This document shows, piece after piece, positions 1 to 8,131 of a DNA stretch of 33,184 nt. The first letter of the stretch is position 1, and each line of letters starts with the position of its first letter. The notes beneath the pieces were generated by a model. That model saw only the letters and a program-made list of their open reading frames with translations. It was not told the DNA's origin and searched no databases. The position numbers and the translations under genes were made by a program. Location: positions 1 through 33,184 of the forward strand of contig ONNZ01000015.1 of NCBI GenBank assembly GCA_900319345.1, given 5' to 3'. Source of the stretch: an uncultured Eubacteriales bacterium. Lineage in GTDB: Bacteria; Bacillota; Clostridia; Christensenellales; CAG-138.

Positions 1-464
<464 letters not shown>

Positions 465-502
465 TACGGATATTGTAACGGCTGCGGGTATGTTCCAAGG
501 GA

Positions 503-576
503 TGGAGCGGGTGAAGGGAATCGAACCCTCGTGACCAGCTTGGGAAGCTGGAGCTCTGCCATTGAGCTACACCCGC
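503..576 (-). tRNA. tRNA-Gly, anticodon CCC
   Basis: The minus strand folds as a full cloverleaf. The acceptor is GCGGGTG/CACCCGC, the D arm is GCTC-AATGGCA-GAGC, the anticodon arm is CCAGC-TTCCCAA-GCTGG, and the T arm is GAGGG-TTCGATT-CCCTT. The discriminator base is T and a CCA end is encoded. The 7-base anticodon loop TTCCCAA places CCC at positions 34-36, so it reads the glycine codon GGG. It is preceded by a consensus promoter and followed 38 nt later by tuf, an arrangement similar to the tRNA-tufB cluster of enterobacteria. Confidence 0.96.
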
Positions 577-596
577 ACATTTCCACGGTACGCACT

Positions 597-625
597 ATTT
601 TAACCGTTTCTCACGGAAATGTCAA
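597..625 (-). promoter_or_regulatory. Sigma-A-type promoter for tRNA-Gly and tuf
   Basis: On the minus strand a perfect -35 TTGACA (620-625) and a near-perfect -10 TAAAAT (597-602) are separated by 17 bases, about 20 bases before the tRNA 5' end. The flanks form an inverted repeat, ACATTTCC at 577-584 and GGAAATGT at 615-622, which overlaps the -35 and brackets the -10. The spacer also holds CCGT-GAGAA-ACGG. These dyads could be operator-like or chance. Confidence 0.88.
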
Positions 626-654
626 TGGATTCTTATGCCTTATGGAGGCTATAT

Positions 655-673
655 TTTTGCGCCGGGCGCAAAA
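655..673. repeat. Short perfect inverted repeat between the NlpC/P60 gene and the tRNA promoter
   Basis: TTTTGCGC (655-662) and GCGCAAAA (666-673) form an 8-bp stem with a 3-base loop. The T and A runs are part of the stem and no T-run follows on either strand, so this is not a standard intrinsic terminator. The neighbouring 674-719 is very GC-rich, with two imperfect copies of GGGAAATC(C)GCCGCCG. I see no gene in 577-719. Confidence 0.4.
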
Positions 674-719
674 GGGAAATCGCCGCCGCGGGGCGGGAAA
701 TCCGCCGCCGGGCCCCGCC

Positions 720-1523
720 TCAATAGGGCCGGCCGTAGAAGATGATGGGGCACTCCTTGGTCTTCCAGAGCTTGCGGATCACCACGCGGCCCTTGTCCCC
801 CGCCGCCTCCACCACCTTTCCGTCTCCGGCGTATATCCCCACGTGGTGGATCTCCTTCCAGCGATGGCAGCCCTTGCAGTCCTTGTACGTCCAGAACACC
901 AGATCCCCGGGCTGCAGGTCCCTCCGCTCCACGATCATCCCGTGCTCGTAGCAATACTTGGCCTGCCCGGCGGCGTTGGTGTGCATGTGCTCGCCCAGCT
1001 CCGGGTCCTCCTGCCGGATGGCCCAGTACACCAGGCCGGAGCAGTCGAACTCCTCGCCGCCCTTCTTGCCGTACACGTAGGGACAGCCCAGCCGGGTCAG
1101 GGCCCGATCCACCACCCGTTCCCCCAGGCTCTCCTCTTCCTCCGGGACCGCCGCCAGCATGTCCGGGCCGATGGCGTCGTCGCCGATGTCCTCGTCCACG
1201 GCCTCCACCGCCGCTTCGTCCACGACCACGGGGATCTCGTCCCCGTCCAGGCAGGCCGCCGCCGGGGGCCGCGTCATGAGGCAAGCGCCCACGAGCCCCA
1301 GCACCGCCACCGCCAAACAGGCCGCGGCCACCACCAGGGACCGTTCCTTCTGCCGGGGGGCGGCCTTCTCCGCCGGGGCGGGAGCCTGCTCCCGTGCCCC
1401 GTCGTCCAGGACGTCCTCCATCAGGATGGCGGCGCCGCAGCGATCACAGCGGATCGCCGTGCGGTTGGCCACCGCCTCTATTTCAGCTCCACAATTTGGA
1501 CAAATCAATCGAATAGATTCCAT
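720..1523 (-). CDS. Membrane-anchored NlpC/P60 cell wall hydrolase with N-terminal zinc ribbon
   Basis: This is a predicted peptidoglycan endopeptidase of the NlpC/P60 cysteine peptidase family, which cuts stem peptides. The 267-residue product has an N-terminal zinc-ribbon-like segment with two CxxC pairs (C8/C11 and C26/C29), one membrane helix at about 62-82, an acidic linker to about 130, and a catalytic domain at about 132-267. The domain carries FDCSGLVYWA with nucleophile C161 and HHVGIYAGDG with catalytic H227. A start further upstream is open, but the ATG at 1521-1523 follows AAGGGAAGGAAG and begins MESIRLICPNCG, so it is preferred. The topology puts the ribbon in the cytoplasm and the hydrolase outside. 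It is the last gene of the dcw cluster, 48 nt after ftsQ, so a role in septal wall processing is a reasonable inference. An enzyme-linked zinc ribbon is an uncommon arrangement. Confidence 0.88.
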   Translation of the reverse strand: MESIRLICPNCGAEIEAVANRTAIRCDRCGAAILMEDVLDDGAREQAPAPAEKAAPRQKERSLVVAAACLAVAVLGLVGACLMTRPPAAACLDGDEIPVVVDEAAVEAVDEDIGDDAIGPDMLAAVPEEEESLGERVVDRALTRLGCPYVYGKKGGEEFDCSGLVYWAIRQEDPELGEHMHTNAAGQAKYCYEHGMIVERRDLQPGDLVFWTYKDCKGCHRWKEIHHVGIYAGDGKVVEAAGDKGRVVIRKLWKTKECPIIFYGRPY

Positions 1524-1571
1524 ACTTCCTTCCCTTGCCGCCGATCTGTGCCTGTTCTCCCGCAACGGGCC

Positions 1572-3005
1572 TCAGCCCGTGAACCCGCCCTGGTTGAAGG
1601 GCGGCGGGGTGTCCGGGCCCTCGGTGCCGTCGGGCTCCGCGGGCAGGTTGGGGGCGGGGGTAACGACGGGCTCGTCCGGGTTGTTCTGGACGGGGGCGAA
1701 GAAGGTGGCGTCGGGGGACGGGGAGGCGGCCACGTAGCCCACCTCGTGGGGGGAGATGACCACGCCGTTCTTGCTGTACAGGTAGATGGTCACGGCGTCC
1801 GCGCCCCGGCCCATGTACTGGGCGGCCTTGCTCATGATGGCGGTGTAGTTCTTCTTAAGCCGGTTCAGCTTGGTGAACAGGTCCGAGGTGTCCCCCACCT
1901 CGATGCGGTACCCGTCCGGGGTGTAGAGGCTGATGCCCATGGTCTCGGTGAGGTCCACGGTCTTGATCTTGTCGGCGAGGCCCAGCTCCTCCAAGGTGGA
2001 GAGCATGTCCAGCATGCTCTGGACCTGCTCGTCCGCCGGGTCCCCCACCCGGGTGCCCGGGTTGGCGCCGGTGATGATGAGCCCCTGGACCAGGGGCAGG
2101 CCAGCATAGCTGGAGGCGTCGCTCTCCAGGACCACGCCCTCCCGGTCGATGACGGCGATATACTCCTTGTTGGGGCCCCAGGCCACGGCCCCCGCCCGGT
2201 TCCGCTCCTCCACGGTGATGCGGATGCGGTTGGGGAACACGTATTTGACGGTGGTGTTCAGGTAGGGGTCCTTCTCCAGATCCGCCCGGGCCTTGTCCAG
2301 GTCCTGCTGCAGGATGTGCCTGTGGCGCTTGAGCCCGGAGGCGGCGATGAGCTCCTCCTGGGTATAGCGGGTGGTGTAGCCCACCACGTCGATGCTCTGG
2401 ATGAGGAAGGTGAAGTAGCCCGCGAGGAGCGCCAGCACCCCCAGCCCCAAAAGCACCAGCAGGGCGGAGAGCCTCTTCTTGGCCTCCACCTTCCGCCGGG
2501 CCCGGCGCTGCTCGGCCTCCATCTTCCGCTGCTTTTCCCGAAGCTTGTCCCGTTCCTGGGCCCGCTTCTGGGCCTCCTCCCGCTCCCGCCGGACCTCGGT
2601 CTCGTTGAGGAGCAGGGTGGTGGTGGCCTTCTTGGCGTGCTTGCGCTTGCCGTAGCGCTCCTTCGGCCGCTTCTTCCGGGGCACCTTCCCCTGGCGGCGG
2701 CCGAACCGGTCGAAGGTAAAGGTCTCCCGGCGGTCGGGCCCGGGCTCGTCCCCGGTCCCCTCCAAGGGCTCCTCCGCCTCGTCCGGGTACGCCTCGTCCT
2801 CATCGTCCGCCGGGGCCGGGCCCTCGTCCTCGCTGTGGGACCCCTCGGCGGGCGCCTCCTCTTCCTCGAAGGCCTCCGCCTCCTCCAGGTCCTCCTCGTC
2901 GTCGTCGAACAGGGAGCCTGCCGGAGCAGCCTCCTCCTCGTCGTCGTCCGCGAACAGGTCGATGTACCCTTCCGGCTTCTTCTTTTTACGCCGTTCTTCC
3001 TTCAC
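1572..3005 (-). CDS. ftsQ: Cell division protein FtsQ/DivIB with long acidic N-terminus
   Basis: This is a FtsQ/DivIB-type bitopic division protein, which bridges FtsL/FtsB partners and the septal synthase outside the membrane. The 477-residue product has an unusually long cytoplasmic part: an acidic stretch (about 19-90), then a Lys/Arg-rich probable coiled coil (about 105-178). One membrane helix (about 179-200) leads to a POTRA domain (about 203-270, starting IDVVGYTTRYTQEEL), a beta domain, and a Pro-rich tail. Typical DivIB proteins are about 260-300 residues, so the N-terminus is the extra part. The start is GTG directly abutting the murA TAG (3006-3008). AGAGAGGA sits 7 bases upstream inside murA, so translation is probably coupled. 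The family assignment rests on topology, the POTRA-like segment and the gene position. Confidence 0.85.
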   Translation of the reverse strand: MKEERRKKKKPEGYIDLFADDDEEEAAPAGSLFDDDEEDLEEAEAFEEEEAPAEGSHSEDEGPAPADDEDEAYPDEAEEPLEGTGDEPGPDRRETFTFDRFGRRQGKVPRKKRPKERYGKRKHAKKATTTLLLNETEVRREREEAQKRAQERDKLREKQRKMEAEQRRARRKVEAKKRLSALLVLLGLGVLALLAGYFTFLIQSIDVVGYTTRYTQEELIAASGLKRHRHILQQDLDKARADLEKDPYLNTTVKYVFPNRIRITVEERNRAGAVAWGPNKEYIAVIDREGVVLESDASSYAGLPLVQGLIITGANPGTRVGDPADEQVQSMLDMLSTLEELGLADKIKTVDLTETMGISLYTPDGYRIEVGDTSDLFTKLNRLKKNYTAIMSKAAQYMGRGADAVTIYLYSKNGVVISPHEVGYVAASPSPDATFFAPVQNNPDEPVVTPAPNLPAEPDGTEGPDTPPPFNQGGFTG

Positions 3006-4259
3006 CTAATCGTCCTCTCTTCGTATGGCCGCCCCCACGCTGCGGAGGGTAGCCGCAAAATCTATATAGCCCCGGTCGATGCGCTCTGCCTGCTCCACCA
3101 CCGTGACGCCGTCGGCCCGTAGGCCCGCCAAGGCGAGGGCCGCTCCGCCCCGCAGGTCCCGGGCCGTCACCGTGGCCCCGTGGAGGCTCTTGACCCCCCG
3201 GATCACCGCCGAACGGCCCCGGATAAAGCAGTCCGCGCCCATGCGTATGAGCTCCGCCCCGTGGCGGAACCGGTCCTCGAAAACGTTCTCCTCCAGCACG
3301 GAGGTGCCCCGGGCCACGGTGCACAGGGCGAACACCTGGCTCTGCATGTCGGTGGGGAAGCCCGGATAGGGCAGCGTCACCAGCCGACGGAGCTCTCGGG
3401 GGCGCTCCGGCCCCTCGATGTCCAGATCCCCGCCCTCAGACCGGATGCGGCAGCCCGCCTCCTTCAGGGCCGTCAGAAGGGCAGAAAGATGCTCCTTTCG
3501 GGCGCCCCGCAGGACCAGATGGCCGCCGGTGATGGCCGCCGCCACAAGGTAGGTCCCCGCCTCGATCCGATCCGGCAGGATGGCGTGGGCCGTGCCGTGG
3601 CCCCGCCGCCCGCCCCTGACGCGGATGCGGGAGCTCCCCTCCCGCCGCAGGTCGAAGCCCGCCCCGTTCAAAAAGGCCATGAGATCGTCGATCTCCGGCT
3701 CCCGGGCCGGGTTCACTAAAATCGTGTCCTCCTCCGCCCCGCAGGCCGCCATAATGAGGTTCTCCGTAGCGCCCACGCTGGGATATTCGAGGGCGATCTC
3801 CGTGCCCCGGGGCCGTCCCAGGCAGCGGATGCGCCCCGACGCTTCGTCCACCTTCACGCCCATGGCCCGAAACCCCTTCAGGTGCAGGTCCACGGGCCGG
3901 TTGCCGATGTCGCAGCCCCCGGGGTAGGGCGCCTCCGCCGCCCCAAAGCGGCCGAGGAGGGGCCCCAGCAGAAACACGGAGGAACGGATGGACCCGGCCA
4001 GGTCCTCCGGCAGCGCCGCCGTCCGGGCGCAGCCCGCGTCCACGAGAAGGCCGTCCCCCGTCCAGTCCGCCCGGCAGCCCAGGGCCCGCAAAAGCCCCGC
4101 CATGTGCTCCACGTCCGTGAGCCGGGGACAGTTCCCGATCCGCACGGGCTCCGGGATCAGCATGGCCGCCGCCAGGATGGGCAGGGCCGCGTTCTTGGCG
4201 CCCTGCACGGTGATCTGCCCCTTCAGGGCCCGACCGCCTTCGATGATGAGCTTCGCCAT
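3006..4259 (-). CDS. murA: UDP-N-acetylglucosamine 1-carboxyvinyltransferase
   Basis: MurA catalyses the first committed step of peptidoglycan synthesis, transferring enolpyruvate from PEP to UDP-GlcNAc in the cytoplasm. The 417 residues match the family's usual length. Visible hallmarks are the UDP-GlcNAc-binding KNAALPIL segment (K22, N23), the catalytic loop YPGGCDIGNRPVDLH with C116 (the cysteine alkylated by fosfomycin in the family), and GFPTDMQSQ with the conserved aspartate. The ATG at 4257-4259 follows GGAGGAGGGGACCT. It sits between ftsW (64 nt upstream) and ftsQ (abutting downstream), where many Firmicutes carry murG and murB. Firmicutes often have two paralogues (MurA and MurZ), so the exact paralogue name is uncertain. 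Confidence 0.95.
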   Translation of the reverse strand: MAKLIIEGGRALKGQITVQGAKNAALPILAAAMLIPEPVRIGNCPRLTDVEHMAGLLRALGCRADWTGDGLLVDAGCARTAALPEDLAGSIRSSVFLLGPLLGRFGAAEAPYPGGCDIGNRPVDLHLKGFRAMGVKVDEASGRIRCLGRPRGTEIALEYPSVGATENLIMAACGAEEDTILVNPAREPEIDDLMAFLNGAGFDLRREGSSRIRVRGGRRGHGTAHAILPDRIEAGTYLVAAAITGGHLVLRGARKEHLSALLTALKEAGCRIRSEGGDLDIEGPERPRELRRLVTLPYPGFPTDMQSQVFALCTVARGTSVLEENVFEDRFRHGAELIRMGADCFIRGRSAVIRGVKSLHGATVTARDLRGGAALALAGLRADGVTVVEQAERIDRGYIDFAATLRSVGAAIRREDD

Positions 4260-4323
4260 AGGTCCCCTCCTCCTGCTCGCATACCCTAAGATATGCGGGA
4301 AAGGGGCGGACCGTGCCGATTTT

Positions 4324-5478
4324 TTAGATATCCACGTCCCGGCTGATGTTGAGCAAGATGCCCATGGACACCATGAACACCAGCAGCGACGAGCCCCCCG
4401 CCGAGATGAAGGGCAGGGGCTGACCCGTGGTGGGCGCGAGGCCCGTCACCACGGCGATGTTGATGAACACCTGCAGGCCGAACACGATGGAGATACCGGC
4501 GGCCATCAAACTCCCGTACCGGTTCCGGCACTTCATGGCCACCCGCATGCCCCGGTAGACGATCCAGGCGTAGAGCAGGATCACGATGGCCCCGCCCACC
4601 ATGCCGAACTCCTCGCAGATGATGGCGAAGATGAAGTCCGACTCGCCGTAGGTCATGTACAGCATCTTCTGGTAGCTGTTGCCGAGGCCCTTGCCGAAGA
4701 GGCCCCCGGAGCCGATGGCGTAGAAGGACTGGATGAGCTGATACCCGTCCCCGTGGGGGTCCTGGAAGGGGTCCCGGAAGGAGGTCAGCCGGGCCAGGCG
4801 GTAGGACGCCGTGGTGGCCAGCACGATGAACAGCACCACGCCCACGGCGCCCACGATCAGGATGTACCGTTCGTCCATGCCGCCCACGTACAGGAGGATC
4901 GCGCCGATGCCCGCCACGATCACGGCCATGGACATGTTGGGCTGCAGCATGATGAGGCCGGCGATGACGCCGATGACCAGCAGCATGGGGGCAAGGCCCA
5001 AGGTGAAGGTCCGCATGTCGTCCTTATGGCGGGCCATGTAAGAGCACATGAAGAAGATCATGCCGAACTTGGCGATCTCCGAGGGCTGGATGGACACGCC
5101 CGCGAAACGGAGCCAGCGCTTGGCGCCGTTCAGGGTGGCCGCGCCGGTCTCACCGCTGCTGCCGATGAACAGCACCATGATGAGCAGCACGATGGACACG
5201 ATCAGGAACATGTACCGGAGCTTATCGAGATACCGGTAGTTCACCCGGGACACGATGAGCATCAGGGGATAGCCGATGGCCATGTACATGAGCTGCTTCT
5301 TCAGGTAGAAGTAGCCGTCCCCGTTCTGGGTGTGGATGGCATAGTAGTAGCTGGCGGAGAACACCATGACCAGGCCGAAGGCGCAGAGGATGGTGACGAC
5401 CAGCAGGATCGAAAAATCCATGCTGCCCGTCTGCTTCTTGTACAGGAACAGTTTGTTCTTTCTGGCCGCAGTCTCCAT
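4324..5478 (-). CDS. ftsW: SEDS-family septal glycosyltransferase FtsW
   Basis: FtsW/RodA/SpoVE (SEDS) proteins polymerise lipid II glycan strands together with a class B PBP. The 384 residues contain about ten hydrophobic helices. GLFGKGLGNSYQ is followed by ESDFIFAIICEEFG, which holds the family's essential aspartate, and GQPLPFISAGGSSLL is the conserved C-terminal signature. The segment before the aspartate reads MTYGES instead of the usual LPExHT, a visible deviation. The ATG at 5476-5478 overlaps the TAA of a short upstream open frame (TAATG), and GAGG lies only 2 bases before it, an unusually tight spacing. Position after murD supports FtsW or SpoVE rather than RodA. It is separated from murD by a hairpin-rich 270-nt spacer, while the genes on either side are closely packed. 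Confidence 0.92.
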   Translation of the reverse strand: METAARKNKLFLYKKQTGSMDFSILLVVTILCAFGLVMVFSASYYYAIHTQNGDGYFYLKKQLMYMAIGYPLMLIVSRVNYRYLDKLRYMFLIVSIVLLIMVLFIGSSGETGAATLNGAKRWLRFAGVSIQPSEIAKFGMIFFMCSYMARHKDDMRTFTLGLAPMLLVIGVIAGLIMLQPNMSMAVIVAGIGAILLYVGGMDERYILIVGAVGVVLFIVLATTASYRLARLTSFRDPFQDPHGDGYQLIQSFYAIGSGGLFGKGLGNSYQKMLYMTYGESDFIFAIICEEFGMVGGAIVILLYAWIVYRGMRVAMKCRNRYGSLMAAGISIVFGLQVFINIAVVTGLAPTTGQPLPFISAGGSSLLVFMVSMGILLNISRDVDI

Positions 5479-5749
5479 TACCTCGTTACGTTCTGTCCTT
5501 TCTGTTCTGTATGTATGCTCACCGGGCTGTGCAAAGCGCGGTGTAGCCGCGCGCGCTCAAGATCATGGGAAGAACGCGCGGCTTCTATTATGTGAAATCC
5601 AGCGACATGCGCGATGGATTTCACTCCCTGCAGCTCTTGCCGCCCGGTGCCCCGTATGGGGCATAGGCAAGGACTGGAGGCGAAGCGAAGGCGGAGCATC
5701 CCGCGGTGCGGCCTCAGTCTGGCGAAGCTTCAGCTTCGGCAGACTGAAG
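5479..5749 (-). repeat. Hairpin-rich spacer between murD and ftsW
   Basis: This 271-nt gap contains a series of inverted repeats. Read on the minus strand they are: TCAGTCTG/CAGACTGA plus CGAAGC/GCTTCG (5714-5747) immediately after the murD stop; CTTGCC/GGCAAG enclosing TGCCCC/GGGGCA (5636-5671); a perfect 10-bp GTGAAATCCA/TGGATTTCAC stem (5592-5624); and AGCCGCGCG/CGCGCGGCT (5545-5583). None is followed by a T-run, so they do not look like intrinsic terminators. A 73-codon open frame at 5478-5699 crosses the region and its stop overlaps the ftsW start, but it has no ribosome binding site and no recognisable product, so I do not call it a gene. A palindromic mobile or repetitive element, or a structured RNA controlling ftsW, are both possible. 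Confidence 0.55.
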
Positions 5750-7102
5750 TCACTCGAATTTGCTGACTATCGTTTTAAACACCCGGCCCCGCTGCTCGTA
5801 GTTCTCGAACATGCCCCAGCTGGCGCAGGCGGGGGAAAGGAGCACGTTGTCTCCGGGCTCGGCGAGGTCCCGGCACTTCTCCACGGTCTCCCGGAAGGTC
5901 TCGCACCGGTAGCAGATGTTTTCGAACCCGTGGCGGCGGGCGGTCTCCATGATCTCGTCCGCGGTCTGGCCCAGGACCACGCAGGCCTTCACGTGGCTGC
6001 CGGGCAGGGCGTCGAAGACCTCCTCGAAGCCCGTGTGCTTGTCGTAGCCGCCCAGGATGAGGACGGTGGGCCGGTCCATGGCCTCGATGGCCTTCACGGT
6101 GGAGTCGGGGTTGGTGCCCTTGCTGTCGTTGATATAGCGGACGCCGCTTCTCTCACAGACGAACTCGATCCGGTGCTCCACCCCCTTGAAGGTGCGGAGG
6201 GTCTCCTTGATGATTTCCCCGTCCACTCCCTGGGAGAGGGCCAACAGGGCGCAGAGCATGGCGTTCTCCAGGTTGTGGCCGCCGGGGATGTATATCTCCT
6301 TCCGATCCATGAAGGGCGTGTCCTGGCCGTCCCAGCGGAGCACGATCGTGTCCCCGTCCATGTACATGCCCTCGGGCACCTGCTCCTTCCGGGAGAAGTA
6401 GAGGACCCGGGCGGGAGTGAGCTTCGAAAAGTCCCGGACGATGGGATCGTCCCAGTTGAGGACGGCGAAATCGTCCTTCGTCTGATTGTCCAAAATCTTG
6501 GCCTTGGCGGCGATGTACTTCTCCATGGACCCGAACCGGTCGATATGGTCCGGGGTGATGTTGCACACGCCCGCGGCCTTGGCGTGGAAGAGGACGTTCC
6601 CTTCGAGCTGCAGCGCCGCGGTCTCGGCCACGATCACGTCCCCGGGCCTGGTCTCCATGGCGTGGGCGGAGATGGCCACGCCGATGTTCCCCAGCACGAA
6701 GGTCCTGCGGCCCGCGGCCTTGAAGATCTCGCCGGTGAGGGTGGTGCAGGTGGTCTTGCCGTTGGTGCCGGTGATGCAGACGAAGTCCGCCTTGGAATAC
6801 CGATACCCAAGCTCGATCTCCGAGATCACCTCGATGCCCCGGCGCTTGGCCTCCACGATGAAGGGGCGGAAGAAGGGGATGATGGGGCTGGGGATCAGCA
6901 GGTCCACCCCGTCCAGCAGGTCCATGGGGTCGTCGCCCAGCCGCACCTCGTAGGCGATGCCGGAAAGGGCGTCGAACAGGCCCTTGATCTCCGGCTTCAT
7001 GTCGTTGATGATGACCCGGTAGCCGTTCTCATACAGGAGCCGGGCGGCGGCGATGCCGCTCTTGGCCATGCCCACGATCAGGGCCGTCTTTTGCTGTGCC
7101 AT
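5750..7102 (-). CDS. murD: UDP-N-acetylmuramoyl-L-alanine:D-glutamate ligase
   Basis: MurD adds D-glutamate to UDP-MurNAc-L-Ala using ATP, in the cytoplasm. The 450-residue product has an N-terminal Rossmann-like domain (LIVGMAKSGIAAARLL), the ATP-binding P-loop TGTNGKTTCT at about 111-120, the central Mur ligase domain, and a C-terminal domain beginning near VRYINDSKGTNPDST, the equivalent of the family's DSKATN motif. The ATG at 7100-7102 lies 9 bases after GAGG. A TTG two codons upstream is also open but sits too close to that site. The gene follows mraY by 15 nt in the dcw operon, and its 3' end runs straight into the hairpin-rich spacer. Confidence 0.95.
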   Translation of the reverse strand: MAQQKTALIVGMAKSGIAAARLLYENGYRVIINDMKPEIKGLFDALSGIAYEVRLGDDPMDLLDGVDLLIPSPIIPFFRPFIVEAKRRGIEVISEIELGYRYSKADFVCITGTNGKTTCTTLTGEIFKAAGRRTFVLGNIGVAISAHAMETRPGDVIVAETAALQLEGNVLFHAKAAGVCNITPDHIDRFGSMEKYIAAKAKILDNQTKDDFAVLNWDDPIVRDFSKLTPARVLYFSRKEQVPEGMYMDGDTIVLRWDGQDTPFMDRKEIYIPGGHNLENAMLCALLALSQGVDGEIIKETLRTFKGVEHRIEFVCERSGVRYINDSKGTNPDSTVKAIEAMDRPTVLILGGYDKHTGFEEVFDALPGSHVKACVVLGQTADEIMETARRHGFENICYRCETFRETVEKCRDLAEPGDNVLLSPACASWGMFENYEQRGRVFKTIVSKFE

Positions 7103-7117
7103 AGTCAAATACCTCGC

Positions 7118-8131
7118 TTACTTCGTAAAGATATAGATGCTCAGGGCGCAGCAGACGCCCGTGAGAAGCATATACAGGGCCGTGATCCTGGGTTCCGCCA
7201 CCCCCAGGAGCTCAAAGTGGTGATGGAGCGGCGCCATCTTGAACACCCGCTTGCCGTGGCGGAGCTTGTAGGACCCTACCTGGATCATGACGGACACCGC
7301 CGAAAGCACGTAGGGGATGCCCATCAAGAGGAGCAGCAGGGGGGATTTCAGCACCAGGGCCTCCATGGCGATGGTGCCCCCCAGGGCCAGGGAGCCCGTG
7401 TCCCCCATGAAGATCCGGGCCGGGTAGGCGTTGAACAGGAGAAAGCCCATGAGGGCCCCCGCCCCCGCCGCGGCGAAGACGGCCATGCCGCTGTAGTCGG
7501 CGCTGGCGCCGGTCCAGCCCCCCAGGCCCGTCAGCAGGGGCATGAGGGCGAAGAGGACCACGTAGCAGAGCTGGACCACCAAACCGGTCCCCGCAGCGAG
7601 ACCGTCGAGACCGTCCGTCAGGTTCACCCCGTTCATGGTGCCCATGAGCACCAGCAGGGCGAAGGGGATGTAGAGGAAGCCCATGTCCCAGCTCTTATCC
7701 GAGAAGGGCAGGGCGATGGCGGGGCCCACCCCCTCGCTCCGATAGAGCCAGGCCGCCGCCAAAAGGGAGATCACGAACTGCAGCAACACCTTCTGGTAGG
7801 GCAGCAGCCCCATGCTGGTGCCGGTGCTGATCTTGATGAAATCGTCCAAAAACCCCATGAGGCCGCAGAGGACCATCACGAGGAGCACCGGCAGCACCAG
7901 GGAGAACCCCTCCCGCACGCCGATCAGGGCAGCGAGGAGCCATCCGAGGAGCAGAAACACCCCGCCCATGGTGGGGGTGCCCGCCTTCTTCAGGTGGGAG
8001 GGAGGCCCCTCCTGGCGCTCGTTCTGGCGAAAGTCCATCCGCTTCAGAAAGCGGATCACCGCCGGGCCCAGGACGGCCGTGAACAGGAACCCCAACAGCA
8101 GGGGCAGCAGCAGCTTATGTACCGAGGCCAT
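7118..8131 (-). CDS. mraY: Phospho-N-acetylmuramoyl-pentapeptide transferase
   Basis: MraY is the membrane enzyme that moves phospho-MurNAc-pentapeptide onto undecaprenyl phosphate to make lipid I. The 337 residues form about ten helices, close to family length. Signatures are GFLDDFIK with the D96-D97 pair, NGVNLTDGLDGLAAG (about 167-181), FMGDTGSLALGG with D244, and the PLHHHFELLG triple-histidine loop (303-305). The ATG at 8129-8131 follows a GGGGGAAG stretch inside the end of murE. The two genes overlap by 17 nt in different frames, implying coupled translation. In many bacteria murF lies between murE and mraY; here it is missing. Confidence 0.96.
   Translation of the reverse strand: MASVHKLLLPLLLGFLFTAVLGPAVIRFLKRMDFRQNERQEGPPSHLKKAGTPTMGGVFLLLGWLLAALIGVREGFSLVLPVLLVMVLCGLMGFLDDFIKISTGTSMGLLPYQKVLLQFVISLLAAAWLYRSEGVGPAIALPFSDKSWDMGFLYIPFALLVLMGTMNGVNLTDGLDGLAAGTGLVVQLCYVVLFALMPLLTGLGGWTGASADYSGMAVFAAAGAGALMGFLLFNAYPARIFMGDTGSLALGGTIAMEALVLKSPLLLLLMGIPYVLSAVSVMIQVGSYKLRHGKRVFKMAPLHHHFELLGVAEPRITALYMLLTGVCCALSIYIFTK

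Noticed and set aside
5714-5747. Intrinsic terminator directly after murD
   Set aside because: The stem is strong but is followed by GGCCGCACC rather than a T-run on the minus strand, and ftsW downstream has no evident promoter.
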